A DNA stretch of 64,000 bases from Lepus europaeus (lineage: Eukaryota; Chordata; Mammalia; Lagomorpha; Leporidae). The stretch covers positions 90,640,499 through 90,704,498 of the forward strand of contig NC_084837.1 of the NCBI RefSeq assembly GCF_033115175.1. The letters run 5' to 3'. Positions 33,073 to 45,654 of this stretch are shown here, piece after piece (position 1 is the stretch's first letter; each line of letters starts with the position of its first letter). The notes beneath the pieces were generated by a model. It ran no database searches, was not told the origin of the DNA, and was given only the letters and a program-made list of their open reading frames with translations. The position numbers were made by a program, and so were the translations under genes.

Positions 33073-36000
33073 TGAATGGATTAAAAAACAAAACGCATCT
33101 ATTTGCTGCCTAAAAGAAACACATCTCACCAACAAAGACACATGCAGACTTAAAGCGAAAGGATGGAGAAAGATATTCCATGCTAGCAGAAACCAAAAAA
33201 GGACTGGCACAGCCATCCTAATATCAGAAAAGATAGACTTTAAAACAAAAACTGTTAAATGAAACAAAGGGCAGTATGTTAGATGTGACTACTATAAACA
33301 TAAATGCAACTAATTACAGGGCACCTGGCTATTTGAAAGAAATGTTAATGGATTTAAAGGGAGACGCAGACTCCAGTACAATAGTAATGGGGGACTTCAA
33401 TACCCCACTTTCAGCAATGGACAGATCAACCAAGAGAACAGAAAATCAACAAGGAAACAGAGTTAATCAACACTATAGACCAAGTGGGCCTAATGAATAT
33501 CTGCAGAACTTTTCATCCCACAGCCACAGAATGCACATTCTTCTCCCCAGTGCATGGAATCTTCTCTTGGCTACACCGCATGCTAGACCATAAAACAATT
33601 CTCAGCAAATTCAAAAACATCAAAAATCAAAACCATGTGTCTTCTCTGACTACAATGGAATGAAGCTGGAAATCAACAAGTCAGGAATCTCTAGAGCATA
33701 TGCAAACACATGGAGACTGAACAACATGCTCCTGAATGAACAATGGGTTCATTTGATTTAAAGAAATCAAAAGAGGAATCGAAAAATTTCAGGAAATGAA
33801 TGAAGCCGACAATACAAAATATCAAAACTTATGGGATACAGCAAAAGCACTGTTAAGAGGAAAGTTTATAGCAATCGGTGCCTACATCAAGAAATTGGGA
33901 AGGGACCAAATAAATGAGCTATCAATGCATCTCAAGGACCCAGAAAAACAACAGCAAACCAAACCCAAAACTAGTAGGAGAAAAGAAATAATTAAAATTA
34001 GAGAAGAAATAAACAGAATTGAAACAAAACAAAACAAAACAAAATACAAAAGATCAGCAAAGTGAAGAGCTGGTTTTTTGAAAAAATAAACAAAATTGAC
34101 ACACCATTGACCCGACTAACAAAAAAAAAAAAAAAAAAGGAGAAGACCCAAATCAATAAAATTAGAGATGAAAAAGGAAATGTAACAGACACCACAGAAA
34201 TAATAAGAATCCTCAGAAATTACTACAAATAGCTGTATGCCAACAAACAGGAAACCTGAAGAAGTGGATAGATTCCTGGACACATACAATTAAGCCATGA
34301 AGACACAGAAAACCTAAACAGACCCATAACCAAGACAGAACTTGAATTATTAATAAAGACCTTACCAACAAAGAAAAGCCGAGGACCAGATGGCTTCACT
34401 ACTATATTCTATCAGATGTTTAAAGAAGAACTAACTCCAATTTTCCTCAGGTTGTTCAAAACAATTGAAAGGGAGGGAATCCTCCAAAACTCATCTATGA
34501 AGCCAGCATCACCTTAATTCCTAAACTTGAAAAAGATACAACAGAAAAAGAGAACTACAGGCCAATTTCCCTGATGAACATAGATGTAAAAATCCTCAAC
34601 AAAATACTAGCCAATCGAATCCAACAACACATCAGAAAAATCATTCACCCAGACCAAGCAGGGTTTATCCCTGATACGTAGGGATGATTCAACATTTGCA
34701 AATCAATCAATGTGATACACCACATTAACAAATTGAAGAACAAAAACATGATTATCTCCATAGATGTAGAGAAAGCATTTGAGAAAATATAATACCCTTT
34801 CGTGATGAAAACTTTAAGCAAATTGGGTATAGAAGGAACATTCCTCAACATAATCACAGCAATTTATGACACACCCATGGCCAGCATCCTATTGAATGAG
34901 GAAAATTCCAAAGCATTCCCTTTGAAATCCAGAACCAGACAAGGATACCCACCCTCACCATTGCTATTCAATATAGTCCTGGAAGTTTTAGCCAGAGCCG
35001 TTAGGCAAGAAAAAGAAATCAAGGGGATACAAATTGGGGAGGAGGAAGATAAACTATGACTTGATTGCAGATGACATGTTTCTATATTTGGGGGGGTCCA
35101 AAGATTCCTGGTAAGTGGCAGGATACAAAGTCAACACACAAAAATCAATAGCCTTTGTATACACAGACAGTCCCACAGCTGAGAAAGAACTTCCAAGATC
35201 AATCACATTCACAATAGCTACAAAAACAATCAAATAATTTGGAATAAATTTAACCAAGGATGTCAAAGATTTTTATGATGAGAACTACAAAACATTAAAG
35301 AAAGAAATAGAAGAAGTGGCAAAAAAAAAGCAATATACAGACTCAATGTGATACCAATCAAAATACCAATGACATTCTTCTCAGATATGGAAAAAATGAT
35401 GCTGAAATTCATATAGAAACACAGGAGACCCAGAATAGCTAAAGCAATGTTATAAAAAAATGCTGGAGGCATCACAATACCAGATTTTAAGACATAGTAA
35501 AGGGCAGTCATAATCAAAACAGCCTGGTACTGATACAAAAACAGATGGATAAACCAATGGAACAGAATAGAAATGCCAGAAATTAACACATGCATCTACA
35601 ACCAAGTTATTTTTGACAAAGTCAAAGTCAATCCCTGGAGCAAGGACAGTCCCTTCAACAAATGGTGCTGGGAAAACTGGATCTCCACATGCAGAAGTAT
35701 GAAGCAAGACCTCCACTTTACACTTTACACAAAATCCACTCAAAATGGATTAAACACCTAGATCTATGACCTGGTACCATCAAATTATTAGAGAATATTG
35801 GGGAAACCCTGCAAGACATTGGCATAGGCAAAGAGTTCTTTGAAAAGACCCCAGAGACAAAGCAATCAAAGCCAAAATTGACAAATGGGCTACATCAAAT
35901 TGAGAAGCTTCTGCATTGCAAAAGAAATACTCAGGAAAAGTGGATAGGCAACAGACAGAATGGGAGAAATTATTTGCAAACTATGCAACTGGTAAAAGAT

Positions 36001-36973
36001 TAGTAACCAGAATATATATAAAGAGATCAAGAAACTCAGCAACAACAAAACAAACAACCCAGTTAAGAAATGGGCAAAGGACTTAAACAGACATTTTCAA
36101 AAGAGGAAATCCAAATGACCAACAGACACAAATGCTCAGAAACACTAGCCACAAAGAAATGTAAATCAAAACTATGATGAGATTTCCTCTGTTAGAATGG
36201 CTTTCCTACAGAAATCAACAAACAACAAATGCTGGTGAGGATAATATGGGGGAAAAGGTACTCTAATCCACAACTGGTGGGAATGTAAACTGGTACAGCC
36301 ACTGGGGAAGACAGGATGGAGATACCTAGAAATCTGAATATAGACCTTCCATATGACCCAGCCATCCCACTTTTGGGAATTTACCCAAGGGAAATGAAAT
36401 CAGCACATGAAAGAGTTATCTGTACCCATGTTTATTGCAGCTCAATTCACAATAGCTAAGATATGGACTCAACCCACATGTCTGTCAATTGAAGAGCTGA
36501 TAAAGAAATTATGGGATATGTACACCATCGAATACATTCCATATGAACATCAGATTGAGTCCTGGCTGCTCCACTTCCAATCCAGCTCTCTGCTACGGCC
36601 TGGGAAAGCAGTACAAGATGGCCCAAGTCCTTGGGTCCCTGCACTCACTTGGGAGACCCGGAAGAAACTCCTGGCTCCTGGCTAGGATCAGTGCAGCTCC
36701 GGCTGTTTTGGTCATCTGGGGAGTGAAGCAGTGGATGGAAGACCTCTTTCTCTCTCTACCTCTGCCTTTCAAATAAATAAATATTTAAAAAAAATAAAAT
36801 TGATCTTAGTTAAAAATAAGAGTGGGAATAGGAGAGGGAGGAGGAAGAGGGGTGTGGGTGTGGGTGTGGGTGGGAGGGCAGGTCAGGTGGGAAGAACGAC
36901 TATGTTCCTAGAGTTGTACTTATGAAATGCATGAAGTTTGTATTCCTTAAATAAAAGGTTTCTGGGGGGGAAA
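33073..36973 (+). mobile_element. 5'-truncated L1, sense, with TSD
   Basis: 3.9 kb L1 starting in the ORF2 endonuclease domain. 14-bp TSD AAGACATCAGTGGG at 33059-33072 and 36974-36987. It spans the endonuclease (33068-33660), reverse transcriptase (about 34300-35080, with an IADDM variant of the YADD box near 35067) and C-terminal regions, then a G-rich 3'UTR (36795-36960). Several frameshifts break ORF2. The end of ORF2 and the start of the 3'UTR are replaced by a C-repeat piece. Inactive. Confidence 0.9.
36538..36795 (+). mobile_element. C-repeat fragment inside the L1, sense
   Basis: Begins in mid-head at 'catatgaacatcagattgag', carries the body and tail ('tttcaaataaataaatattt'), then passes into L1 3'UTR. 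The normal ORF2 end is absent, so this is a replacement rather than a clean insertion. Confidence 0.8.
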
Positions 36974-36987
36974 AAGACATCAGTGGG

Positions 36988-38090
36988 CTAGCTGTGGTCC
37001 TCTTCAGGCTTGCCCAGGAAGGATCTCGTCCACATCACTCACGTGACTGTGGTTAGGCCTCAGGTCTTCACTGGCTGTTGGCCAGAGACATCAGCCTCTT
37101 GGTGCACAAGGCAGCTCACGACACAGCAGCGGGCTTCTTTTACACTAACAGAGGGCTGGGGGTGCACAGATGCAAACATGGTTCTTTTTGTAGCCTGATC
37201 TCCAAAGTGGCATCCCAGTACTTCTGTGGTACTCCCTCCATTAGATTCCAGTTGCTCGGTCCAGTGCACACTTGAGCTAAGCTTGCCAAGTACTTACTTT
37301 AGGTCGGTGCATATCTCAGCACTTGGCTTCCTTCTGATCTGAGCCCCAGGCCCTCACTCAGCATTTCTGAGCCTCCCTGGCGAGCGGCCCACTTGACCTG
37401 CCCACTTCAGTAACTGAGTCAGCTCTAGGTGCACAGCCTCTTTGGCCGCGAACACACAGCTTGTCTGAAAAGTCTGCAGTTTCCCTCAACTCTGAAAAGG
37501 TGAATGTGAACATTCTCTGCCCCCTCCAAAACCTGTCAGGTGGTTGTGTGTGTGCACTGCAACCTGGCCCCTCTGCTGGAACAACCAGGATCCTTTACTG
37601 GGAAAACCAACCTCATACCATTCTGAATCCCACACCAATCTGTGGCTTTCTGCTCTCAGGTCCAGTGGCCTTGTGTTTTGATATTCAGAACCTGGCATTT
37701 TCACTAAAACCACCAAACTTTTCACCTGAGTAGCAGCTCTTCCAGAAGTTCTACATCTGTCAACACTGCCATGAACTGGGAAAAGAAAAAATCAGCATGT
37801 TTGAGATGCTAGTATCCTATCCTGAGACAGTGCATTAAGATTATGACTGGGGGTCCGGCTTCACCTCTTACTCCTCAGACAGGGATTAAGATTTTAACAT
37901 CTGAATTTAGGGGGTGACAAAAACCCTCAGCCCATTTCCTTAATTTGTATTTTGTTTGTCTTTATATTATAGGATAATACAGTACAGTTGACATAGAACA
38001 TTAAGTGTGATCATTTTATTATACAATTTATATCATAGTGTTTACATAAGGATTTTATTACATATTCCACATTGCTTTCCAAATAGTTGC
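36988..38090. other. Unassigned sequence
   Basis: 1.1 kb of largely unique-looking DNA. Short frames without known domains; no RNA gene seen. Confidence 0.4.
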
Positions 38091-38400
38091 AATTTTTTTT
38101 TAAGATTTACTTATTTGAAAGGCAGAGTTAAGAGTAAGAGGGAGAGTCACAAGCAGAGGGAAAGAGATATTTCTTGCATTTGCCGGTTTACTCCCAAGAT
38201 GGTTGAAACCAGGAGCCTGGAACTCAATCCAGGTCTCCCCCGTGGGTTGCAGGGGCCCAAGCACTTGGGCCATTGTCTTTGGCTTTCTCAGGTGCATTAG
38301 CAGGGAGCTGGATCAGAAGTGAAGCATCTGGGACTTAAACTGGTGCTCACATGGGATGCCAGTTTGCAGGTTTAACCGGCTGTGCCACAACACCTGCCCC
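38091..38400 (-). mobile_element. C-repeat SINE, antisense
   Basis: Tail complement 'ttttttttaagatttactta', head complement 'tgccacaacacctgcccc'. TSD 'agttgcaa' on both sides. Confidence 0.87.
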
Positions 38401-38758
38401 AGTTGCAACATCGAGAGTGGAGAACGCAGCTGTATTCTGGATTAAGCGCGGGTGAGTGCATTACAAGCTCCTGAGCAACCCTGACAGTCGGCTGCACTGT
38501 ACCATCACCCCTTCATCACCTCTTTCTCATTCCTCAGCTCACGGTGCTCTGGCTTCTGTCCAAACACCTCCACAGAGACTGCCTCTGCTGAGGATCTAGT
38601 TGCTAAGCATCAGCCCTTCTCTCTCTCCCCCTCTCATTTTTGCCTGCCACCACCACGGTCACCCCAGATTTTGCTAGTGCTACCCCCTCGCTAGTCACAC
38701 CCTCCCCCATCCCTAACCCTACCCTTTCAGAAAATGCCATTTTAAAAAAGTCACCTTT
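38401..38758. other. Unassigned sequence upstream of SPESP1
   Basis: C-rich on this strand near 38600-38730. No repeat or gene recognised. Confidence 0.35.
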
Positions 38759-39090
38759 GGCCGGCGCCATGGCTTAACAGGCTAATCCTCCGCCTTGCGG
38801 CGCCGGCACACCGGGTCTAGTCCCTGTTGGGGTGCCGGATTCTATCCCGGTTGCCCCTCTTCCAGGCCAGCTCTCTGCTATGGCCGGGGAAGGCAGTGGA
38901 GGATGGCCCAAGTTCTTGGGCCCTGCACCCGCAAGGGAGACCAGGAGAAGCACCCGGCTCCTGGCTTCGGATCAGCAAGATGCGCCGTCCGCAGCGGCCA
39001 TTGGAGGGTGAACCAACGGCAAAAAGGAAGACCTTTCTCTCTCTCTCTCTCTATCCACTCTGCCTGTCAAAAAAAAAAAAAAAAAAAAAA
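38759..39090 (+). mobile_element. CSINE2-like C repeat, sense, upstream of SPESP1
   Basis: Head 'ggccggcgccatggcttaac', pure A tail 39069-39090. TSD 'aaaaagtcaccttt', right copy partly inside the A-tail. Confidence 0.92.
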
Positions 39091-39359
39091 GTCACCTTTA
39101 AAACAATAAAGCAAAAAACAATCCGAGCCCTTGAGGCGACATCTACGCCCCTACCTCTCCTCCCCCACCTCCCAAATCTGACCCCTGCCCCGCTTTGGGC
39201 ATGGGGTGCAGAGGGGGTCCCCGCGTGACAACCACTGCACACTTTGTGATCGCCTGCTATCTGTATGTACCCGACAGCGCCTTCTACACAGGGTCCGTGT
39301 TCCGCCCAAAGCGGGAAAGGCCTGGCCTGCCGGCCCCAAAGCCCTCAAGTCCCCAGTAG

Positions 39360-39960
39360 CAGCCATGGCGTCAAGACGTTCGCGCCCCCACCGGCCTGAG
39401 CTGTGAAGGCAGAGCGAGCATGCGCGTCGGGGCGGGGCCGGTGCGCGCGCGGTCTCCACGCCCCCACACGTGACCTCATGAGTGGGCGGGCCTCGGGCGC
39501 TCGTGCTCCCCTCCCCCACCCCGCTGCGCTTGCGCACTGGGGACAACCGTTGTGAGGAGGGCGCCCTGGGCGCTGAGGTGGGACTGTCGGCTGCTGACAC
39601 CCTCTTCCGGCCCTGAAGCACCCGGCCTGGTGGCCCCGGGACGTTCTGGTCGCATGGCGGAGTGCTGCGGACGACGCCCATGAAGCCCTTCGTCCTCCTT
39701 GTTGCGCTGTTGCTATGGCCTGCGTCCGTGCCGGCATTTCCGGGTGAGTGACCACCCCGGCACGCCGCTGGCGACCCTCCCGGGTTTGTGACCGCCCGAG
39801 GCCGGGGCCTTCCCCGCTGGCCAGGGCCCCGAGCCTTGCGCCGCAGCCAGCCTGCCAGGCGCGGGGACCGGGCGGCGGGCCCTCGGGTCTGCCCGGTGCC
39901 TCGCTGCGCGCGCGCCTGGCCCGGCCGGCTCAGAGAGGGCGGTGTGAACTCTGGGGAAGC
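39360..39960. promoter_or_regulatory. SPESP1 CpG-rich promoter
   Basis: Dense CpG around exon 1. Visible candidate sites: an NRF1-like TGCGCTTGCGCA (39525-39536), a second GCATGCGC (39418-39425), an E-box CACGTGAC (39467-39474) and a GC box GGGGCGGGGC (39429-39438). No TATA box is evident near the ATG at 39680. NRF1-type GC-rich promoters are often divergent, but I see no gene on the other strand. The transcription start cannot be set from sequence alone. Confidence 0.7.
39680..39743 (+). CDS. SPESP1: SPESP1 exon 1 (signal peptide)
   Basis: ATG at 39680 opens 21 codons plus one base (MKPFVLLVALLLWPASVPA...), a classic signal peptide with a likely cleavage site after Ala19. It is followed by a consensus donor (CGG|GTGAGTG at 39743/39744). 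The split Gly codon (G|GT) is completed by exon 2 at 62292, giving ...[11 protein letters not shown], as in SPESP1 of other mammals. SPESP1 is a glycoprotein of the acrosomal equatorial segment linked to sperm-egg binding and fusion. The short signal-peptide exon and very long first intron match the two-exon layout of the human gene. In human this exon can also splice onward into NOX5; that locus is not in this window. Confidence 0.95.
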
Positions 39961-39984
39961 ATGGGCTTCCCCTGTCGTCGTTCA

Positions 39985-40130
39985 TAGATAAAGTTTTATT
40001 GGCACACAGGCACGCGCACGCCTCTGTGTCCTGTGTGGCTGCTTTCCTGCAGAGCCATAGCAGCAGGAGTCCCCTCCACCACCGGCTTGCAAAGCCTAAA
40101 GTATTTACTGCTTGTCCCTTTACAGGAAAA
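39985..40130 (-). mobile_element. MER5A-like DNA transposon fragment, antisense
   Basis: Landmarks 'aaagttttattggcacaca', 'tggctgctttcctgcag' and 'gcaaagcctaaagtattta' match the non-autonomous hAT element MER5A in antisense. Truncated on the right by a C repeat. Confidence 0.85.
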
Positions 40131-40167
40131 GATTTTTTTAAAGATGATTTATTTAAAAGGCACAGTT

Positions 40168-40217
<50 letters not shown>

Positions 40218-40435
40218 TCCATTCCCTGGTTCACACCCCCCCCCCCCCCATGCCTGCAAGCGTTGAAGCTGGGCCCAGCGGGAGCCAGGAGCTTCCTCCA
40301 GGTCTCCCACGCAGGTGCAGGGGCCCAAGCACGTGGGCCATCTTCAGCTGCTTTTCCAGGTGCATTAGCAGCGAGCTGGATGAGAAGTGGAGCAGCCCGT
40401 GCTGGGGATGCCAGCGTGGGTGGTGGTGGCCCCAA
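40131..40435 (-). mobile_element. C-repeat SINE, antisense, with (GA)n and poly-C runs
   Basis: Tail complement 'aaagatgatttatttaaaag', pure GA run 40179-40214, ten or more C's near 40238-40249. The head end is shortened. Confidence 0.88.
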
Positions 40436-40710
40436 CAGGAAACTGGAAGAGTTTGTGGGTTGTGGGCAGCAGTTGAGGTCTGTTAAGCAGAATTACAAAA
40501 TATGGCTTCCCAGGAGCTCCTTGGCCCCTGCCCAATAGCTGAAAGGTACACATGGCGAGTGTTTAAGTCAGGTGTTTGGTGGGGCTTGCCCATCTAGTCT
40601 AACTGCAGTTCATTGTACGGTTTAGTACTGTTGGGGTTTGGTTTAACCAAAGTGATCAACAGATCAAACAGGTGGGTGTGAAAAAAGTATTACAGTGCAC
40701 GCGAATTTTA

Positions 40711-42234
40711 TTTTTTTATTAAACTTTTATTTAATGAATATAAATTTCCAAAGTATAGCTTATGGGTTACAATGGCTTCCCCCCTCCCATAACTTCCCTC
40801 CCGCCCGCAACCCTCCCCTTTCCCGCTCCCTTTCCCCTTCCATTCATGTTAAGATTCATTTTCAATTCTCTTTATATACAGAAGATCAGTTTAGTATATA
40901 TTAGGTAAAGATTTCAACATTTTGCCCATATAGCAACATAAAGTGAAAAAACTACCATTGGATTACTAATTATAGCATTAAATAGCAATGTAGAGCACAT
41001 TAAAGACAGAGATCCTACATAATTTTTTTTTTCAAATTAATTAATTTTCTATGCCATTTCCTTTTTAACTCCAGGTTGTTTTTTTTCATTTCCAATTCTC
41101 TTTATATACAGAAGATCAATTCAGTATATAATTAGTAAAGACCTCATCAGTTTGTGCCCACACAGAAACACAAAGTATAAAGATACTGTTTCAGTACTAG
41201 TTATAGCATCACTTCGCTTTAGACGACACATTAGGGACAGATCCCACATGGGGTGTAAGTACACAGTGACTCCTGTTGCTGATTTAACAATTTGACACTC
41301 CTGTTCATGGCGTCAGTAATCTCCCTAGGCTCTAGTCATGAGTTGCCAGGGCTATGGAAGCCTTTAGAGTTCACTGACTTTGATCTTATTCCGATAGGGT
41401 CATAGTCAAAGTGGAAGTTCTCTCCTCCCTTTGGAGAAGGGTACCTCCTTCTTTGATGGTCCCGTTCTTTCCACTGGGATCTCACTCACAGAGATCATTC
41501 ATTTAGGTCTTTTTTTCTTTTTTCCATGATATCTTGGCTTTCCATGCCTGCTATACTCTCATGGGCTCTTCCGCCAGATCCGAATGCCTTGAGGGCTGAT
41601 TCTGAGGCCAGAGTGTTGTTTAGAACATCTGCCATTCTATGAGTCTGCTGTGTATCCCGCTTCCCATGTTGGATCTTTCTCTCCCTTTTTGATTCTATCA
41701 GTTAGTATTAGCAGATACTTGTCTTGTTTGTGTGATCCCTTTGACTCTTAGACCTATCAGAGCTATCAATTGTGAGCTGAAATTGATCACTTGGACTAGT
41801 GCGATGGCATTGGTACATGTCATCTTGGTGGGATTGTGTTGGAATCCCCTGGCACATTTCTAACTCCACCATTTGCGGCCAGTCCGATTGAGCATGTTCC
41901 AAATTGTTCATCTCCTCCCTCTCTTTTTCCACTCTTAGATTTAACAGGGATCACTTTTCAGTTAAAATTTAAACACCTAAGAATAATTGTGTGTTAATTA
42001 CTGAGTTCAACCAATAGTACTAGAACAACAACAACAACAACAAATACTAAAAAGGATAAAGTATTACATTGTACATCTAAAGTCAGGACAGGAGCTGATC
42101 AGTTCATTGTTGCTTATAGTGTCCATTTCACTTAACAGGTTTCCCCTTTGGCGCTCAGTTGTCACCGATCAGGGAAAACAAATGATATTTGTCTCTTTGG
42201 GACTGGTTTAATTCACTCAGCATGATGTTTTCCA
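40711..42234 (-). mobile_element. 5'-truncated L1, antisense
   Basis: L1 3'UTR plus the last bases of ORF2, antisense, beginning with the tail complement (ttttttattaaacttttatt). TSD GAATTTTA at 40703-40710 and 42235-42242. It preserves the whole two-module 3'UTR, which helps in reading the other L1s here. It contains a short CAA run near 42027-42041. Confidence 0.92.
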
Positions 42235-42287
42235 GAATTTTAGAATGCTTGCAAGATCTTAGGGTTTTTGTTTTGTTTGTTTGTTTG

Positions 42288-42597
42288 TTTGTTTTTAGAT
42301 TTGTTCTTTTATTTAATTGAAAGACAGAGTTACAGAGAGAGAGGAGGAGAGACAGAAAGCTTCCATCCGCTGGTTCATTGCTCAAGTGGCCACAGTGGCT
42401 GAGGCTGGACCAGGCTGAAGCCAGGAGCCACGAGGGTGCAGGGGACCAAGCACTTGGGCCATCGGCTGCTGCTTCTCCTGGCACATTAGCAAGGAACTGG
42501 ATCAGACGTGGAGCAGCCAGGACTGGAACCAGTGCCCATATGGGATGGTGGCATCCCAGGTGGAGGCTTAAACTACTACGCCACAATCCTGACCCCA
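42288..42597 (-). mobile_element. C-repeat SINE, antisense
   Basis: Tail complement preceded by a (GTTT)n run, head complement 'cgccacaatcctgacccc'. TSD 'aagatcttag' on both sides. Confidence 0.88.
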
Positions 42598-43234
42598 AAA
42601 GATCTTAGTTTAAAATCAGATTTAAATATTGAAAATACTACACAACCTAAATTATAGATAGTTGGGATGAAGTGTCCTAGATAACTAACATAAGCCCTTT
42701 AAATATTAACACTTCATTTTTAGCTATTTTACCACCATGAAATTTTTTCCCTTTCCATAAAGGAATAGAACATATTGAAGAGGCTATCTTCCTGATACTT
42801 AGTGGTCATTGTTAATAACACCAGTTACTGCATTTTGGTCATGCTAGATCAGTGGCTCACAACTGACTGATGTATATAGACTGTAATTGGAGGGACATCA
42901 GTACTGCCTCGTGGTACACTCAGTGCAGTCTCCTGCTAACTTCGTGATTTTATGACCCAGTCTTTTCCTTTGCATCCTTTTCCCTAAGCTTTCTTTCAGG
43001 TCCCCAGAAAAAGGAATGATTTTGTGTTGAATACATAGAAGTTAGAAAACATAAGGAAAATACATACAGATTGTAGATGATATATTTTGAAAAAACTAAT
43101 TTATCTCTTTGTCATGGAAATGGATTAAGAGATATATGTGTATGGAAAAGTTATATGGCTACTTTCCCCTATGTCTTGTTTTCTTATTCTTTTTCTCCAA
43201 ATAATTCACATTTTTCTCTTTAAAAATAAGTATA
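42598..43234. other. Unassigned intronic sequence
   Basis: AT-rich SPESP1 intron without a recognised repeat. Confidence 0.4.
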
Positions 43235-43790
43235 ACAGAAGGAACCGTGGAGTGTTTAACCTTATGATTAGAATGTTTGCATCCCATATTGAAGTACTGG
43301 CTTTGTTAATTGGGATCAGGCTCTTTTTTTATGATTTTATTTATTTATTTGAGAGTTAGAGTTGCAGACAGAGAGAGAGAGAGAGAGGTCTTCCGTCCGC
43401 TGCTTCTCTTCCCACATGGCTGCACTGGCCGGAGCTGGGCTGATCTGAAGCCAGGAGCCAGGAGCTTGCTCCAGGTCTCCCACGCAGGTGTAGAGGCCCA
43501 GGCACCGAGGCCATCTTCTTCCCAGGTCGCAGCAGAGAACTGGATGGGAAGAGGAGCCGCCGGGATCAGGCTCTTGATTCCACCTTGCTGCTAATGCAGC
43601 CCCTGGGAGACAGAAGTAGTGACTCAGTGATTGGGCTCTGTCATCCACATGGGACACCTAGAAGATGTTCTTGGGGTCCAGCTTCAGCTGGCCATTTGGA
43701 TAGTGAGCCAGTGGTTGGGAGCCTGCGGTCTCTAGGTCCCTCTCCCCATCCCCTCCCCTTTTCCTTCATCTCCCCCTCCCCTTAAATTTA
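43235..43790 (+). mobile_element. Diverged C-repeat SINE, sense, split by a younger copy
   Basis: Halves at about 43235-43325 and 43576-43790, decayed but collinear. C- and T-rich 3' part at 43737-43785. Confidence 0.7.
43326..43561 (-). mobile_element. C-repeat SINE, antisense, nested, head truncated
   Basis: 14-bp TSD GGGATCAGGCTCTT at 43312-43325 and 43562-43575. Tail complement 'gattttatttatttatttga'. Confidence 0.9.
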
Positions 43791-45654
43791 TTAATTTAAA
43801 AGGAATCCAGGCTTCTTGTGTTTGCTTTACATCAGTTATGTATCCTTTTTTGTAGCCATGACTGGAACAATTGTTAGAGAGTCAAACTCAAAAGTTGTCG
43901 CTCTCTTGGGCCGAAGATGAGGCACATAGGTTTTTAAATGAAAAGTGAAGCTTTGACACAGTTTTTTCCTAGGCAAGTAAGACAGTTTTGAGGTTATCCT
44001 ATATAGCAGAACAGGCATATAAAATAACCATATTTGTTGAAAACCCCAGTACCGCTTGTAAAGCTTTCAAACAGACCCCACTGATTTACCCTAAATTCAA
44101 GCTTGCATGCAAACGTGTGCATCCTGATGGTGCCAGATAAACATCCTTTATTATATGCCTAAGTTTTTATATATTTGATCAATATTCTGTATCTGATTTT
44201 TCTGTAGTTTTGAATGCTTTCCAGTTTTTAAAATAATGATTTCATGTATTTTCACTGTAGAAGTGGCTTTACTTCTTATGAGAGTTTCTTTGCTTAAAAA
44301 AGGTACAATAATTTCTAAGGTAATATGACAGTTTATATTAAAATTACATAATTTTCCTTTTATAATTTTAAATTACTAAACATTCATTGGCCTGAAGCTA
44401 TAAAAACAAGACTAAAATATTAATTATGGGTTTATTTTATATCAAATGAGTAAATTGGTATTTTTTCCACATCAACTTTCAGATATATCAGCTAAAAGAG
44501 GTGGTGGTCCAGGTTTTCGTCTTGGATGACAAAACCTCTTGACTTGCCTCTCTACTTCGATATTAAAAGAAGGGTCGATTTGTGAGTCCTCAGCCTGTGT
44601 CGTCCTGAAGGAGGCCTTTGTCCTGATGAACCACACAAGCAAGGGAATTATGAGGGTGCTTGAAAAGATTCACGGAGAAATGAAATTATGAGATAACTTT
44701 ATTGTGATGCAAGAAAACTTTACAGCCCATACACAGGTTTTTCATAATACACATTTTCCAGGAACTTTTCGAAGAGCCCTGGCACTAAGGCAGTAACCAG
44801 AAACAATGTTCAAATCTATCACAAAATAAAGGCAAAGCAAAGGCAGATTTGTTCTATTCCAAGTGCATTCTGAAAGTGAAATCAGCCTGGGCCTGTGCTG
44901 CAAGTTCACTTCATCCTGTCTCAGTGCCCCAGGAGGCTGTGGGTCTCAGGAGGGTCTCTGGAAACCGTGACCAGACTGTTGTGACCTACTCATTGATGTC
45001 TGAGATAGTGAGGGCGTGAGTGTTTGGAGAGTGGCCTTTGTGGGAATAGCAGGAAGTTTCATAGTCCACTGATGTCTTATGGGGGGAAAAGTCCTATCAT
45101 TTTGTTCTTTTGACCATAGTAGCCCTTAAGTAATATACTGTAGTCTTCTGAAAATTTATTTGAAATCAAACATAAGCAACAGTTTTTATTATCTGAATAA
45201 CATAAGCATAAGAAAAATATTAGTTGAAGAGAATATTTTCCTTTCTAAAATATCATTATGTATTTGTGGTTTTTAAAAACAAATTATTATACTTAAATAA
45301 AATTTTCTTCTGAGGCTCAACTACTTATTACTTGGCTAGATGCAGCCACAGTGAGATGCCTTTTGTGTTCTTTTGATAGGATCCTATATATTTTTTTGTT
45401 TCATTTTCTGACAGTAACTGGTTGTTCCAAGCCCACTTTGTATTTTCTCTGCTCTGAGTAGAATTACCATAGAAGACCCAGTAGAATACATTTAGTTACC
45501 AAAGCGCCAGACTCATGTGGTAGGGTGGTTTTGTTACTTTGGTCATTTTAGTGAATAGAACTAGAAGAGATGTATTTGAAAATCTTGAGTTTATTTTGGT
45601 TCCAATAATATTTTAACATTTCTCCTGGGGTAACTGCAGTTTGTTTCTTCTTTA
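43791..45654. other. Mostly unassigned AT-rich intron
   Basis: 1.9 kb with no gene. About 44655-44790 resembles a mariner-like remnant ('gatgcaagaaaactttaca', 'ttttcataatacacatttt'). A splice-acceptor-like site lies at 44481 (see findings). Confidence 0.4.

Noticed and set aside
34802-35059. Functional reverse transcriptase in the 33073-36973 L1
   Set aside because: Several frameshifts and stops break ORF2, and its C-terminus is missing.
39151-39681. 176-codon antisense frame in the SPESP1 promoter
   Set aside because: GC-rich composition keeps frames open by chance, and the translation has no known features.
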